Shown piece by piece: positions 44,946 through 54,570 of a DNA stretch of 64,000 nucleotides. Position 1 is the stretch's first letter, and every line of letters starts with the position of its first letter. Origin of the DNA: JAWKWH01 sp965204295. Its GTDB lineage: Bacteria; Pseudomonadota; Alphaproteobacteria; Rhizobiales; Rhizobiaceae. The notes under the pieces are model-generated. The model saw only the letters and a program-made list of their open reading frames with translations, made no database searches and had not been told where the DNA came from. Both the position numbers and the translations under genes were made by a program. Location of the stretch: the NCBI GenBank assembly GCA_965204295.1, contig OZ241973.1:1-64000 (forward strand), given 5' to 3'.

Positions 44946-46010
44946 ATGACAATCGGTTCCAAGGCCGCGCGGGTCAGATTCGAAAACGCGACCAAGATCT
45001 ACGGCAAGGATGTCGTCGCGGTCGATAATATCGATCTGGAGATCGAAGCGGGCAGGCTGGTCACGCTGCTCGGCCCGTCGGGCTGCGGAAAGACGACGAC
45101 GCTGCGCATGATCGCCGGACTGGAAATGGCGACGAAGGGGCGCATTGTGATCGGTGACACCGATGTGACGACATTGCCCGCCACGGACCGCGACGTGTCC
45201 ATGGTGTTCCAGTCCTACGCTCTCTTTCCGCATATGAGTGTGCTGGAAAACGTCATGTACGGCCTCAAATTTTCCGGCTTTGCGAAGGCGGAAGCGCGGG
45301 ACCGTGCGTTGCAAGGACTGGATCTTGTCGGCCTGAAAGGCTTCGACGCCCGTCTGCCGGCCGAGTTGTCCGGCGGGCAGCAGCAGCGTGTGGCCGTGGC
45401 GCGCGCGCTCGTTCTGGAGCCGCAGGTCCTGCTCTTCGACGAGCCCCTGTCCAATCTCGATGCCAAACTCCGCCGGCAGGTCCGTGAGGATATCCGTTCG
45501 ATCCAGCAGGATTTGGGACTGACGGTCGTTTACGTCACGCACGACCAGGAAGAGGCATTGGCGGTGTCGGATGAAATCGTCGTCATGCGCAACGCCTCGA
45601 TTGCGCAGACGGGCAGCCCTCGCGAACTCCACGACGCGCCTATCGACCGTTTTGTGGCCGATTTCATCGGCGAGGCCAATCTGATCGGCTGCGATATCAT
45701 TTCGGCGGGGGGAGAGACCGCGACGATTGCAATCGACAACTACCGCCATACGCTGCCCGCACGCGGCCTGGGCGTCGGTCCGGCAACCGTCGCCGTGCGC
45801 CCCTCCCGGCTTGTTCTCGGCGGCAAGGACGGCATTCCCGCAAAAGTCGTCAAGGCGACTTATGTCGGCGTGCGTATGGAATATACGCTCGAAGGCGGTT
45901 TCGGGCGCGTGTTCGCCGTCCAGGACAATGTGGACAGTCCCTTGAAAGTCGGATCGTCCGTAGGAATGTCCTTCGCCGACAAAGGCCCCGTCCTGCTGCC
46001 GTTGGAGTAA
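44946..46010 (+). CDS. ABC transporter ATP-binding protein, ferric-iron type
   Basis: ATPase of 354 residues: Walker A GPSGCGKTTTLRMIAGL, Q-loop MVFQSYALFPHMSV, signature LSGGQQQRVAVARAL and Walker B LLFDEPLSNLDAKLR, followed by a C-terminal TOBE-type regulatory domain from about residue 240. This layout is that of FbpC/PotA-type importers. It starts nine bases after the permease stop with GAGG ahead of the ATG, completing the operon. Confidence 0.92.
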   Translation: MTIGSKAARVRFENATKIYGKDVVAVDNIDLEIEAGRLVTLLGPSGCGKTTTLRMIAGLEMATKGRIVIGDTDVTTLPATDRDVSMVFQSYALFPHMSVLENVMYGLKFSGFAKAEARDRALQGLDLVGLKGFDARLPAELSGGQQQRVAVARALVLEPQVLLFDEPLSNLDAKLRRQVREDIRSIQQDLGLTVVYVTHDQEEALAVSDEIVVMRNASIAQTGSPRELHDAPIDRFVADFIGEANLIGCDIISAGGETATIAIDNYRHTLPARGLGVGPATVAVRPSRLVLGGKDGIPAKVVKATYVGVRMEYTLEGGFGRVFAVQDNVDSPLKVGSSVGMSFADKGPVLLPLE

Positions 46011-46292
46011 ACGCCCCGACGAAACTTGTCTTCATCACCCAATCCCGAAGCCGCGACAGACGCGGAGGCCCCGGTGGGCGACGGGGTCCGGGCGAAACAG
46101 GCGGATGACGGTCTTTGCGAAAAGCCGCCTCGTGTCGAATGTTCGGGCGGTCCGGAGTAGAGGCGAAAGGAAGGCGATTGAAGCAGCCGACATCCCGTCG
46201 GATGCGATTGCCGCGCGGATTGATCCGGCCCTTGGCGAAAACGACCGCACGACGACCGCCATGACGGCCGGTCCGTGCCGCCGATCGCGGAA
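46011..46292. other. non-coding stretch between the ferric-type transporter and the Hint 3' copy
   Basis: No supported gene. A short hairpin with CCCCG and CGGGG arms (near 46072-46090) after the ATPase stop lacks a T-tract. No part of the Hint gene upstream of 46293 is recognisable, so copy 2 of the repeat is a 3' fragment only. Confidence 0.5.
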
Positions 46293-46400
46293 ATGCCGCT
46301 GCCGCGCGTCTGCGCGCACCGGCTCGTTCCGCCCGACCTGCGCGAGGCGCTCGGCATCGCACCGCCCTCCTACATGCCCCGGCGCGCCGCCGCCTGAGGC
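46293..46400 (+). repeat. Hint-gene 3' end, copy 2 of a dispersed repeat
   Basis: 108 bases that match 34551-34658 with four mismatches and encode MPLPRVCAHRLVPPDLREAL, then GIAPPSYMPRRAAA and a stop. No start or N-terminal part is present. The following 100 bases carry the same blocks as the flank of copy 1 (CCCGAAGGCCC, GTTTGAAGACCGGCG), and a tRNA gene ends at 46574. Confidence 0.9.
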
Positions 46401-46573
46401 AACACGCATGGGGTGAGCCGACGCGGCGGGGGCGTTTCGTCGCGCTCCCGAAGGCCCATCGCAACCGTTTCGAAGGGCGTTTGAAAGGCGTTTGAAGACC
46501 GGCGTCAAACCACGGAGTCGAAATCCGTGACCAAGGCGCGTCGGACATCGGAGTCGAATGCCGGTGGAAATTC

Positions 46574-46660
46574 TGGTGCCCAGAAGAGGACTCGAACCTC
46601 CACGACCATGCGGTCACCAGCACCTGAAGCTGGCGCGTCTGCCAATTCCGCCACCTGGGC
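46574..46660 (-). tRNA. tRNA-Leu (anticodon CAG)
   Basis: On the minus strand the gene starts GCCCAGGTGGCGGAATTGG and ends with the T-arm GGTTCGAGTCC, acceptor strand CTGGGC-A and an encoded CCA. The anticodon stem CCAGC/GCTGG encloses TTCAGGT, so the anticodon is CAG, reading CUG. A long variable arm (GACCGCATGGTC) confirms a class II tRNA. Confidence 0.96.
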
Positions 46661-46816
46661 ATTCCGTGCGCCGATGTAAGCGCACGCCGGCCCGCTGTCA
46701 ACGTGCAATCGGACGACCCCCGGCCGCAATCGGTCGCGGCGAACGCTTTCACGACAAATCCGCACCGCCCGGGACGAAGCGAGCCAAATCCGCACCCGCC
46801 CCGCCGCCGCGGGCGC

Positions 46817-47437
46817 TCACGATTCAAGCACCTCCTTCGAGGCAACGGTCGAATCCGCTTCGAGTTCGTAGATTATCGGCACGCCGGTTCCCAGTTCCAG
46901 CCTGACGACCTCCTCGCCGGTCAAACCGTCCAGCGCCATGATCAGCGCGCGCAGCGAATTTCCGTGCGCCGCCACCAGAACGGCGCCGCCGCGCAACACA
47001 TGAGGCTGCATCGCGTGGAGATAGTAGGGCCAGACGCGGGCGCCGGTGTCCTTCAGGCTCTCGCCGCCGGGCGGCGGAACATCGTAGGAGCGCCGCCAGA
47101 CGCGGACCTGTTCATGCCCCCATTTCCGGCGCGCGTCGTCCTTGTTCAATCCTGAGAGATCGCCGTAATCGCGCTCGTTAAGCGCTTGATCGCGAACCGT
47201 TTCCAGGTCGGGCTGGCCGACCTCATTCAGGATGTGCGCGCAGGTTTTCTCCGCCCGCCGAAGGACCGAGGTGAACGCGATGTCGAATGTGAGGCCGCGC
47301 GCCCCGAGCAGACGGCCCGCCTCGATGGCCTCTTCATGCCCCTTGCGCGTCAGGTCGGCGTCACGCCAGCCGGTGAAGAGGTTTTTCAGGTTCCATTCGC
47401 TCTGGCCGTGACGGACAAGCACCAGTGTTCGGGACAT
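46817..47437 (-). CDS. gpmA: 2,3-bisphosphoglycerate-dependent phosphoglycerate mutase
   Basis: Interconverts 3- and 2-phosphoglycerate. 206 residues with the phosphohistidine motif LVLVRHGQSEWN at the start, LNERDYGDLSGLNKDDAR and the second catalytic His in AAHGNSLRALI. The shorter length is normal for alphaproteobacterial GpmA. ATG 47437 has GGAAAGGAAAC upstream; residues before it in the open frame are not family-like. It lies 33 bases after dapB and is probably co-transcribed. Confidence 0.95.
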   Translation of the reverse strand: MSRTLVLVRHGQSEWNLKNLFTGWRDADLTRKGHEEAIEAGRLLGARGLTFDIAFTSVLRRAEKTCAHILNEVGQPDLETVRDQALNERDYGDLSGLNKDDARRKWGHEQVRVWRRSYDVPPPGGESLKDTGARVWPYYLHAMQPHVLRGGAVLVAAHGNSLRALIMALDGLTGEEVVRLELGTGVPIIYELEADSTVASKEVLES

Positions 47438-47470
47438 CTGTTTCCTTTCCGGTTTCCGCAAAATATCCGG

Positions 47471-48289
47471 TCAGCCCGCCGGCAGGCCGAGCACGTCGCG
47501 CATCGAATACAGGCCGGGCTTGCGGCCCCTGCCCCACAATGCGGCCGCCACCGCGCCGCGTGCGAATATCCCGCGATCCTCCGCCCGGTGGGTCAGCGTG
47601 ACCCGCTCACCGGCGCCGGCGAAAATCACGGAGTGTTCGCCGACCACCGAACCGCCGCGCAGCGTCGCGAAACCGATGCCGCCCGCTTCGCGCGGACCGG
47701 TCCGCCCGTCGCGCACGCGAACGGAGTTTTCCGCCAGGACGACTTCGCGTCCCCTCGCGGCCGCCTCGCCGAGAAGCAGGGCGGTGCCCGAAGGCGCGTC
47801 GACTTTGTGTCTGTGGTGCATTTCGAGAATTTCTATATCGAACGCGCCGGAATCCAGCGCTCTCGCCGCCTGTTCCGTCAACGCCGACAGCAGATTGACG
47901 CCAAGGCTCATATTGCCGGATTTCACGACGGTCGCGTGGCGGGCGGCGGCCGCTATCGCCTCGTCATCTTCGGCCGCGCAGCCGGTGGTGCCGATGACAT
48001 GAACAATTCCGGCCTGGGCCGCAAAGCCGGCAAACGACACCGTGGCGGCGGGAGAGGTGAAATCGAGCACACCGTCGGCATGGGCGAATACGGGCAGCGG
48101 ATCGGATGCGATCGGAATGCCGAGCCTGCCGACGCCGGCCGCTTCACCGGCGTCGGACCCGATGCGAACCGCGCCTTCGCGCTCGACCGCGCCGCAAAGC
48201 GACACGCCGTCGGTTTCCCGGATCGCCCGCACCAGGGCCTGTCCCATCCGGCCCGCCGCGCCGACGACAACCAGCTTCATCTCACTCAT
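47471..48289 (-). CDS. dapB: 4-hydroxy-tetrahydrodipicolinate reductase
   Basis: Lysine and diaminopimelate pathway enzyme of 272 residues. The NAD(P)-binding motif is VVGAAGRMGQALV at the N-terminus and the catalytic segment is EMHHRHKVDAPSGTALLLGE. ATG 48289 with GGGGGAAGC upstream fits the family. It precedes gpmA, an arrangement found widely in Hyphomicrobiales. Confidence 0.95.
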   Translation of the reverse strand: MSEMKLVVVGAAGRMGQALVRAIRETDGVSLCGAVEREGAVRIGSDAGEAAGVGRLGIPIASDPLPVFAHADGVLDFTSPAATVSFAGFAAQAGIVHVIGTTGCAAEDDEAIAAAARHATVVKSGNMSLGVNLLSALTEQAARALDSGAFDIEILEMHHRHKVDAPSGTALLLGEAAARGREVVLAENSVRVRDGRTGPREAGGIGFATLRGGSVVGEHSVIFAGAGERVTLTHRAEDRGIFARGAVAAALWGRGRKPGLYSMRDVLGLPAG

Positions 48290-48311
48290 GTCCGCTTCCC
48301 CCGGGCCGGTA

Positions 48312-50147
48312 TCATCCGACACCCTCCGTCCCGAGACCCGGCGGTTGCGCCGCCGCGGTCCGGTCGTCGATCAGATTGAGCGCGGCGCCTTCTCCCAGTC
48401 GATGAAGCCGGGCGTAAACCCCGCCCTTCCTGGCCAGCAGCCTGCCGTGGGCGCCCTGCTCGATCACGCGGCCCGCTTGCAGAACGACGATATTGTCGGC
48501 CTTGATCACTGTCGACAATCGATGCGCGACCACGATCGTGGTCCGGTTCCGCATGACCTTTTCAAGGGCCGCCTGAACCTGTTTTTCCGATTCATTGTCA
48601 AGCGCCGAGGTCGCTTCGTCCAGCAGCAGGATCGGAGCGTCGCGAACCAGCGCCCGCGCGATCGACAGCCTTTGCCGCTGCCCGCCGGACAGCGTCGAAC
48701 CGCTCTCTCCGACCGGGGTGTCGTATCCCCGGGGCTGCCGCAGGATGAATTCGTCGGCCTGCGCCAGGCGCGCGGCCCGCCTCACCTGTTCCGTCGAAGC
48801 ATCGGGATTGCCATAACGGATGTTGTCCTCGATCGTCCCTTCAAACAGATACGGGGCCTGCGATACATAGGCGATCGAACTTCTCAGCGACCGCTTTGTC
48901 ACATCGGCGATATTCCGCCCGTCGATCTCGATCGATCCGCCGTCGGGATCGTAAAATCCCTGCACGAGAGCGATGAGCGTGGACTTGCCCGCGCCGGACG
49001 CGCCGACGATCGCCGTGGTTTTGCCGGCCGCGGCGTCAAATGTCACATCATGGAGCACCGGCAGGTCTTCCGCATACGAAAAATCGACTTTTCGAAAGCG
49101 TATCTCGGCGGCGCCCACGTCCAGTTCGATCGCGCCCGGCCTGTCGCCCTGCCGGGGCTCGATGTCCAGAATCTCGTATATCATCCGCGCGTTGACCAGC
49201 GCCCGCTCAAGAGTGACCTGAACCCTGGCCAGCCGGCGGGCCGGATCGTAGGCGAGCATCAGCGCGGTGATGAACGAGAACAAATCGCCGGGCGGCGTAT
49301 CGTCGAGCGCGACGCGATAACCGCCATAGGCGATGACGCCGGCTATCGCGAACCCCGCCAGCGTTTCGGAAATCGGCGTGGTGCGCTCCTGTACGCGGGC
49401 GATTCTGTTGGCGCGCGCTTCCGCCAGTTCGATCAGACCGGCGATTTTCGCCGACAGCCGTTCTTCCATCGTGAAGGCTTTCACGATCGCCACGCCCTGC
49501 GTGGCTTCCTGAATGGCGCCGTTCACGCGCGAATTGAATTCCACCGCCTCGCGGGCGACGGTCCGCAACCGGCGCATCAGATAATTGACCGCCCAGATCA
49601 GCGGCGGGCCGATCACCAGCGCAATCGCCGATAACAGCGGATCCTGATAGATCATCACGCCGACAAGGCCGACAAGCATGACCGCATCGCGCGCGACCGC
49701 GTTCAGGGTCATGTTCATGAGGTCGCGGATGCCGACCACGTTTTCGTTGATGCGGGCGGCCAGCCGGCCCGAACGCTCGTCGGCATAGTAATTCATTCCA
49801 AGCCGCATCAGGTGATCGAACAGGCGCTGCTGGTAGCGGGCGATGACGTTGTTGCCGATCCTGGCCAGCAGCACTCCCTGCCCGTAGGTCGCGGCGCCGC
49901 GCACAAGAAACGCGACAATGACCGCGGCGCAGATGACGACAATCAGATCTTCCCGCCGCTCGACGAATATCCTGTTGATGACGGGACTCACCAGCCACGC
50001 GACAAAGAACGTCGTTCCGGCAACCAGGAACAGGCAGATCGCGGCGAATACGTAGTCGCGAACGTAGTCGCGCCCGTTCTCGCGAAAAACCCGCTTCAGG
50101 ATCGGGATCACGGCGCCGTTTTCGGATTTGCCCGGGTTTGACAGCAT
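48312..50147 (-). CDS. ABC exporter, fused membrane and ATPase domains (MsbA-like)
   Basis: Half-transporter of 611 residues. An N-terminal six-helix domain (about 20-320; YVFAAICLFLVAGTTFFVAW) is fused to an ATPase domain with VGASGAGKSTLIALVQG, SGSTLSGGQRQRLSIARALV and ILLLDEATSALD. The type is that of MsbA-like lipid or lipid A exporters; drug export is also possible. It ends 22 bases before the dapB start on the same strand. The start at 50147 (MLSNPGKSENG) is family-like. Confidence 0.92.
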   Translation of the reverse strand: MLSNPGKSENGAVIPILKRVFRENGRDYVRDYVFAAICLFLVAGTTFFVAWLVSPVINRIFVERREDLIVVICAAVIVAFLVRGAATYGQGVLLARIGNNVIARYQQRLFDHLMRLGMNYYADERSGRLAARINENVVGIRDLMNMTLNAVARDAVMLVGLVGVMIYQDPLLSAIALVIGPPLIWAVNYLMRRLRTVAREAVEFNSRVNGAIQEATQGVAIVKAFTMEERLSAKIAGLIELAEARANRIARVQERTTPISETLAGFAIAGVIAYGGYRVALDDTPPGDLFSFITALMLAYDPARRLARVQVTLERALVNARMIYEILDIEPRQGDRPGAIELDVGAAEIRFRKVDFSYAEDLPVLHDVTFDAAAGKTTAIVGASGAGKSTLIALVQGFYDPDGGSIEIDGRNIADVTKRSLRSSIAYVSQAPYLFEGTIEDNIRYGNPDASTEQVRRAARLAQADEFILRQPRGYDTPVGESGSTLSGGQRQRLSIARALVRDAPILLLDEATSALDNESEKQVQAALEKVMRNRTTIVVAHRLSTVIKADNIVVLQAGRVIEQGAHGRLLARKGGVYARLHRLGEGAALNLIDDRTAAAQPPGLGTEGVG

Positions 50148-50200
50148 TGCTCAATTCTTCAAAAGGCCGGGGTTCTCATACCCCGTGACCTGCGTTCCGC

Positions 50201-51268
50201 CTATGGCCGCGCCGCGACATGAACCGTTTTTGCAGCCGCCATCGTCGCCCGCCAGTGGCGACCCTCGGTCCGAATGCCGAACGCGCCGGGATTTCGGGCG
50301 AAGGCGGCGATGCCGACCAATGCCGCCAGCGGATGGGTGACCGCCTTGAGCGGAATTCCCGCCAGATACGCCCTGTGCGGCTCCTTGTCTTCAAAGGCCG
50401 CGCGAAACGCGCCCGTCCGCAACGCGGGAAGAATCTTGCGCGCGATTCCCCCGGTCAGATACACGCCGCCGCCGGCCTTGAATATCAGCGCCATGTCGCC
50501 GCAGAGCCTGCCCAGCAAAACCGCGAACAGCGACAATGCTTCGACCGCCGCCGGATCGTCGCCCCTCAAGGCGGCTTCGCTGATGCGGGCCGGCTCCACG
50601 GGTCCGCCTCTCGGACCGTCCGCGCTGCCGATCGCGGAATAGAGGTTTGTCAGCCCCCTGCCGCTCAGGACCGTTTCGGCCGATATCCGCCTTCCGGTCT
50701 CGCGCAACCGCGAAAACACTTCGACCTCTCGCGGCGTTCGCGGTCCGATGTCGATGTGCCCTCCCTCGCCCGCAACCGGAATCCACACACGGCCCGCGCG
50801 AATCAATCCGGCGACCCCGAGCCCGGTTCCCGGACCCATCACCACGCAGGACGCCCCCGGGGTCGCCCCGCCGCCGCCGATCTGCTCCATGTCGCCCGGC
50901 CGCAACGCCGATACGGCCAAAGCCTGGGCTTCGAAATCGTTGAGAACGACGATCTGATCCAACCGCAACCGCTCGAGCATGTTTCGGGGATCGATCAGCC
51001 AGCCCCGGTTGGTGAGTTCGATTTCATCGCCGCTCACCATTCCCGCAACGGCCAGTATCGCGCTTTTCGGACGGACCGACGACTTGTCGAGAACCGTCCG
51101 TCGGATCGTTTCCTCCAGAGAGGAAAAACCGGCGTTGCTCGCGGCCGGAAACCCCGTCGGCTCGGACATCGAATCCGGCAGGATCGCGAACCGCGCATTC
51201 GTCCCGCCGACGTCTCCGATCAGAATCGGACAGGGCAATCCCGCAATTTCGGAAGCCTGTGCCTCCAT
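50201..51268 (-). CDS. glk: glucokinase
   Basis: ATP-dependent glucose kinase of the bacterial ASKHA type, 355 residues. GDVGGTNARFAI (phosphate loop) is near residue 18, LNDFEAQALAVSAL contains the catalytic Asp, and VVMGPGTGLGVAGL and VAGEGGHIDIGPR follow. The C-terminal tail is somewhat longer than in E. coli Glk. It is followed by the exporter gene 53 bases downstream. Confidence 0.93.
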   Translation of the reverse strand: MEAQASEIAGLPCPILIGDVGGTNARFAILPDSMSEPTGFPAASNAGFSSLEETIRRTVLDKSSVRPKSAILAVAGMVSGDEIELTNRGWLIDPRNMLERLRLDQIVVLNDFEAQALAVSALRPGDMEQIGGGGATPGASCVVMGPGTGLGVAGLIRAGRVWIPVAGEGGHIDIGPRTPREVEVFSRLRETGRRISAETVLSGRGLTNLYSAIGSADGPRGGPVEPARISEAALRGDDPAAVEALSLFAVLLGRLCGDMALIFKAGGGVYLTGGIARKILPALRTGAFRAAFEDKEPHRAYLAGIPLKAVTHPLAALVGIAAFARNPGAFGIRTEGRHWRATMAAAKTVHVAARP

Positions 51269-51381
51269 CGATTACCGTCCTGCGTTTCAAACCGGGTGAA
51301 TTCGTTCGAAGTATCTGTTTCAACCGGTCTAACCGACCGACCGCACCGGGGCAACGGAAATGAAGCAAAAGCCGCCGATTG

Positions 51382-52398
51382 TCACCTGCCCGGACGGGGA
51401 ACCGGCACGGGAATTCGTTCGCCGGGAATCGGAACGGTTGAATTTTCCTCCGCCGGCGACTTGCCGAATACGTCTCCCGGTCCGGTCAGCGTCACCGACG
51501 CCTCCGACGGCGGCGAGGGAGCGTCCAGCACCGTCCGGCATGCCGGCGGCAGGCCGGCCATCGTCATGATGTCGCGCGCCCTGGGCTTTTCGGGGCCTTT
51601 CGACGGACGCCAGGGTTCCCCGGTAAACCACCATGCAAGCGATTCGCCGCAGCCGGCGCCTTTCGGAACGGCGGCCTGCCGCTTGCAGCCGGTGGAACCG
51701 GGCGGACACCCGATGCGAACATGAAAATGATAATGGTGTCCCCAGAACGGTCTGATCTTGCGAAGCCAGCCGCGATCTCCCTTGACCGTGTCGCACAGTT
51801 TCTTCTTCACGCCGGGATGCACGAGAATGCGCTCGACGCCGCGGTATCGCGCCGCACGGCGCAAAACCGCCTCATGGGCCGAAGTCCAGCGCTGGTCGTC
51901 GACATGAAGCGAATTCGGCTTCAACACCGAAACGGCGCTTACACGTTCGCGTTCCGCCACCGTGAATCGTTTCCCGGGCATCGGCATGAACCAGACATCG
52001 GCGTCCAGCCCTGTCTGATGCGAAGCATGGCCGGAGAGCATCGGTCCGCCGCGCGGCTGGGAAATATCGCCGACCAGCAGGCCGTTCCAACCATCTTCGG
52101 CGGCGTCGCGCGACAACCGTTCAAGCAGCCGGATCAGGTCCGGATGGCCCCAGCGACGATTGCGGGAAATGCGCATCGCCTGCCAACGGGGACCGTCCCG
52201 CGCGATGGCGATGGCGCCTGAAAGACAGCCCTTCGAATAAAATCCATACGCCCTGGCGTCAATCGCCGCCGGCAAACGCCTGGAGCCGAACAAATTCTTG
52301 GCCGGCGGCTCCTTTGCGACCGCCGACCCGATTGCCGTTGCGAGTACGAAGACCGCGACCGCCGCCGGACGACATATGGCCGATACCGGCAGGGTCAT
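51382..52398 (-). CDS. mepA: penicillin-insensitive murein DD-endopeptidase
   Basis: Periplasmic zinc peptidase of family M74 (LAS group), about 338 residues, that cuts cross-links in peptidoglycan. A signal peptide (AVAVFVLATAIGSAVA) is followed by GGPMLSGHASHQTGLDADVW (zinc His and Asp) and WGHHYHFHVRIGCP. Paired cysteines are frequent. I start at 52398 (MTLPVSAICRP), the natural signal-peptide start; ATG 52440 is possible. The C-terminal 80 residues after the catalytic core are proline-rich. Confidence 0.9.
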   Translation of the reverse strand: MTLPVSAICRPAAVAVFVLATAIGSAVAKEPPAKNLFGSRRLPAAIDARAYGFYSKGCLSGAIAIARDGPRWQAMRISRNRRWGHPDLIRLLERLSRDAAEDGWNGLLVGDISQPRGGPMLSGHASHQTGLDADVWFMPMPGKRFTVAERERVSAVSVLKPNSLHVDDQRWTSAHEAVLRRAARYRGVERILVHPGVKKKLCDTVKGDRGWLRKIRPFWGHHYHFHVRIGCPPGSTGCKRQAAVPKGAGCGESLAWWFTGEPWRPSKGPEKPRARDIMTMAGLPPACRTVLDAPSPPSEASVTLTGPGDVFGKSPAEENSTVPIPGERIPVPVPRPGR

Positions 52399-52522
52399 CG
52401 GACTTCGCACGATCGGATTCCGGCCGAAAAAGTCCTTCATGACGGGCGACGGCCCGTAAATCTGCGACGCGCACGCAGCGTCATCGCCGGCATCGCGGAA
52501 AAATGCGGCGCGGAGGCGGAAG

Positions 52523-53398
52523 TCATTCCGTCCGCCAGTCATTGCGCGACCAGAATGCCGCGTGGCTTTCGCGATAATCCGCATAGCGAAACTCGAAACC
52601 GGTTTCCTTGAGCCTGCGGTTGGACACCCGCTTGTTTTCACCGTAGAAAGAACGCGCCATCGGTGAGAGGTCGGCCCGGTCGAACGAAATTTCCGGCGGC
52701 GGCTCGACGCCCATGAGCCCGGCGGCATATGCGACGACATCCTGAGGCGGCGCCGGCTCGTCGTCGGTAACATTGAAGACGCCGCCGATGCGGTTGTCGC
52801 CGAGATGGGAAATCGCGCGGGCGATATCCGTGACGTGGATCCGGTTGAATACCTGTCCCGGCTTGATCAAGCGCCGCGCCGCGCCCTCGCGCAGCCTGAC
52901 GAACGCGTTGCGGCCCGGACCGTAGATGCCCGCCAGACGCAGGACGGCGGTCGGAACGGCCCGTTTCCCGCCCAGTTCAATCCAGTTTCTTTCGGCGACG
53001 ACGCGCCGCCTCGAGCGCGCCGATACGGGGCGGCACCCGGATGTCTCGTCAACCCATCCGCCATCGCGATTTCCGTAGACGCCGACCGTGGACAGATATC
53101 CGATCCATTCAAGCGCCGGCATGTCGTTCAGAATCGCCGACGCGGCCGCCCTGAGGACGGGGTCGCCATCCTTCCCCGGCGCGACGGAGACGACCATATG
53201 GGTTGCGGATTCAAGCCGCTCGCGGACCGGGGCCGACAATTCCTCCCCGGCGAATTGGAACGGCTCTATTCCAAGGTCGCGAAGCAGGGAAAACCGCGAT
53301 CTATCGCGTACGGTTCCCGCCACCGGGACACCGCGCGCGCGCATCAGCCGGGCGCAGGCGCGCGCGCTGTATCCGGCCCCGAACAGAAAGACATCCAC
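52523..53398 (-). CDS. NAD(P)-dependent epimerase/dehydratase-like SDR
   Basis: Extended SDR-like protein of 291 residues. The nucleotide motif is VFLFGAGYSARACARLM; LSTVGVYGNRDGGWVDE and AVLRLAGIYGPGRNAF are typical of the YeeZ/SDR_a5 group. A catalytic YxxxK is not evident, suggesting a non-canonical or binding function. A GTG start at 53398, three bases after the queG stop, has GAAGGAA upstream. The longer frame to 53806 is antisense-like in composition and overlaps queG. Confidence 0.85.
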   Translation of the reverse strand: MDVFLFGAGYSARACARLMRARGVPVAGTVRDRSRFSLLRDLGIEPFQFAGEELSAPVRERLESATHMVVSVAPGKDGDPVLRAAASAILNDMPALEWIGYLSTVGVYGNRDGGWVDETSGCRPVSARSRRRVVAERNWIELGGKRAVPTAVLRLAGIYGPGRNAFVRLREGAARRLIKPGQVFNRIHVTDIARAISHLGDNRIGGVFNVTDDEPAPPQDVVAYAAGLMGVEPPPEISFDRADLSPMARSFYGENKRVSNRRLKETGFEFRYADYRESHAAFWSRNDWRTE

Positions 53399-53400
53399 CT

Positions 53401-54570
53401 TCAGTTTCCTTCGCCGGCCGGTTTCAGATTCTTCACCGCCGCCTTCCATTCGTCCCGGACCGGTTCGTCCGTTTCCGACGCGAAACGCCGATCGCGCGCA
53501 GCCAGGAAATTCTGGGCCGCGACCAGCCGCGACAAGGCCCATACCGCCGCGCCGCGCACCGGGGCCGACCCGTCGGCCAGCAGATTTTCGCAAACGCCCG
53601 CGAGGTCGCGCTCGCCCGAATTGCCCGCCGCGATCAGACAGTTGCGAATGAAACGATCCCTTCCGACGCGCTTGACCGGCGAACCTGAAAACAGGTTTCG
53701 GAACGCCCGGTCGCCGAGCGCGAGCAAATCCGCGAGTTTCGGTCGTTTCAGTTCCTCGCGCGCCCGCAGCTTCGCTTCCGTGGCCGCGTGCGCGAATTTG
53801 TTCCACGGACAGACCGCCAGACAGTCGTCGCAGCCGAAAATCCGGTTGCCCATCTTCTCGCGAAACTCATGCGGGATCGGCCCCTTGTGCTCGATTGTCA
53901 GATAGGAAATGCAACGGCGCGCATCCAGCCGATAGGGCGCGGGGAAGGCGTTCGTCGGGCAGATGTCCAGACACGCGCGACAGGCGCCGCAACGATCGGT
54001 CTCGCCGCGGTCCGGCTCCATTGCCTGCGTGGTGACGATCGAGCCCAGAAACAACCACGATCCATGCTCGCGGCTGACCAGGTTGGTGTGTTTGCCCTGC
54101 CAGCCGATGCCGGCGGCCTGTGCAAGCGGCTTTTCCATCAACGGCGCGGTATCGACGAAAACCTTCACCCCGCACCCTGTTTTCGCCGCAAGCCGTCCGG
54201 CCACGGTCTTCAGTCTTCCCTTGATGATGTCGTGATAGTCGCGATTTTGCGCATAGACGGAGATCGTCGCGCGATCGCGCCCGGCCGGCGCCGCCATGGG
54301 ATCGCGGTCCGGTCCGTAATTCATCGCGAACATGATGACGGAACGGGCTTCGGGCCATAGAACGCGGGGGTCGGCGCGCCGTTCCGCCGTCTCGGCCATC
54401 CAGTGCATCGCGCCATGATACCCGTTGGCGAGATAGGCGGTCAGGTCGCTCCCGGCGTCTTGTATGGAGTCCGCCGAAGCCACCGCGACCGCATCGAATC
54501 CCTGCGCGCGCGCCTCGTCGGACAGCCAGCGGCGCAGGTTTGACGTTCCGTCCGCGCCGCCGGCCGCCAT
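53401..54570 (-). CDS. queG: epoxyqueuosine reductase
   Basis: Cobalamin and Fe-S enzyme for the last step of queuosine synthesis in tRNA. The 389-residue protein has the N-terminal DUF1730-like domain (ARSVIMFAMNYGPDRDP), catalytic region CGVKVFVDTAPLMEKPLAQA and two [4Fe-4S] motifs, CGACRACLDICPTNAFP and FGCDDCLAVCPWNKF, followed by a HEAT-like tail. ATG 54570 shares a base with the GST stop (TGATG), so the two are coupled. Confidence 0.95.
   Translation of the reverse strand: MAAGGADGTSNLRRWLSDEARAQGFDAVAVASADSIQDAGSDLTAYLANGYHGAMHWMAETAERRADPRVLWPEARSVIMFAMNYGPDRDPMAAPAGRDRATISVYAQNRDYHDIIKGRLKTVAGRLAAKTGCGVKVFVDTAPLMEKPLAQAAGIGWQGKHTNLVSREHGSWLFLGSIVTTQAMEPDRGETDRCGACRACLDICPTNAFPAPYRLDARRCISYLTIEHKGPIPHEFREKMGNRIFGCDDCLAVCPWNKFAHAATEAKLRAREELKRPKLADLLALGDRAFRNLFSGSPVKRVGRDRFIRNCLIAAGNSGERDLAGVCENLLADGSAPVRGAAVWALSRLVAAQNFLAARDRRFASETDEPVRDEWKAAVKNLKPAGEGN

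Noticed and set aside
46064..46095. Terminator after the ferric-type ATPase gene
   Set aside because: A CCCCG/CGGGG hairpin exists but it has no T-tract and many GC-rich hairpins arise by chance here.
46574..46660. tRNA-Leu as a proven integration site
   Set aside because: No integrase gene and no repeated tRNA 3' end were found in the window; only proximity supports it.
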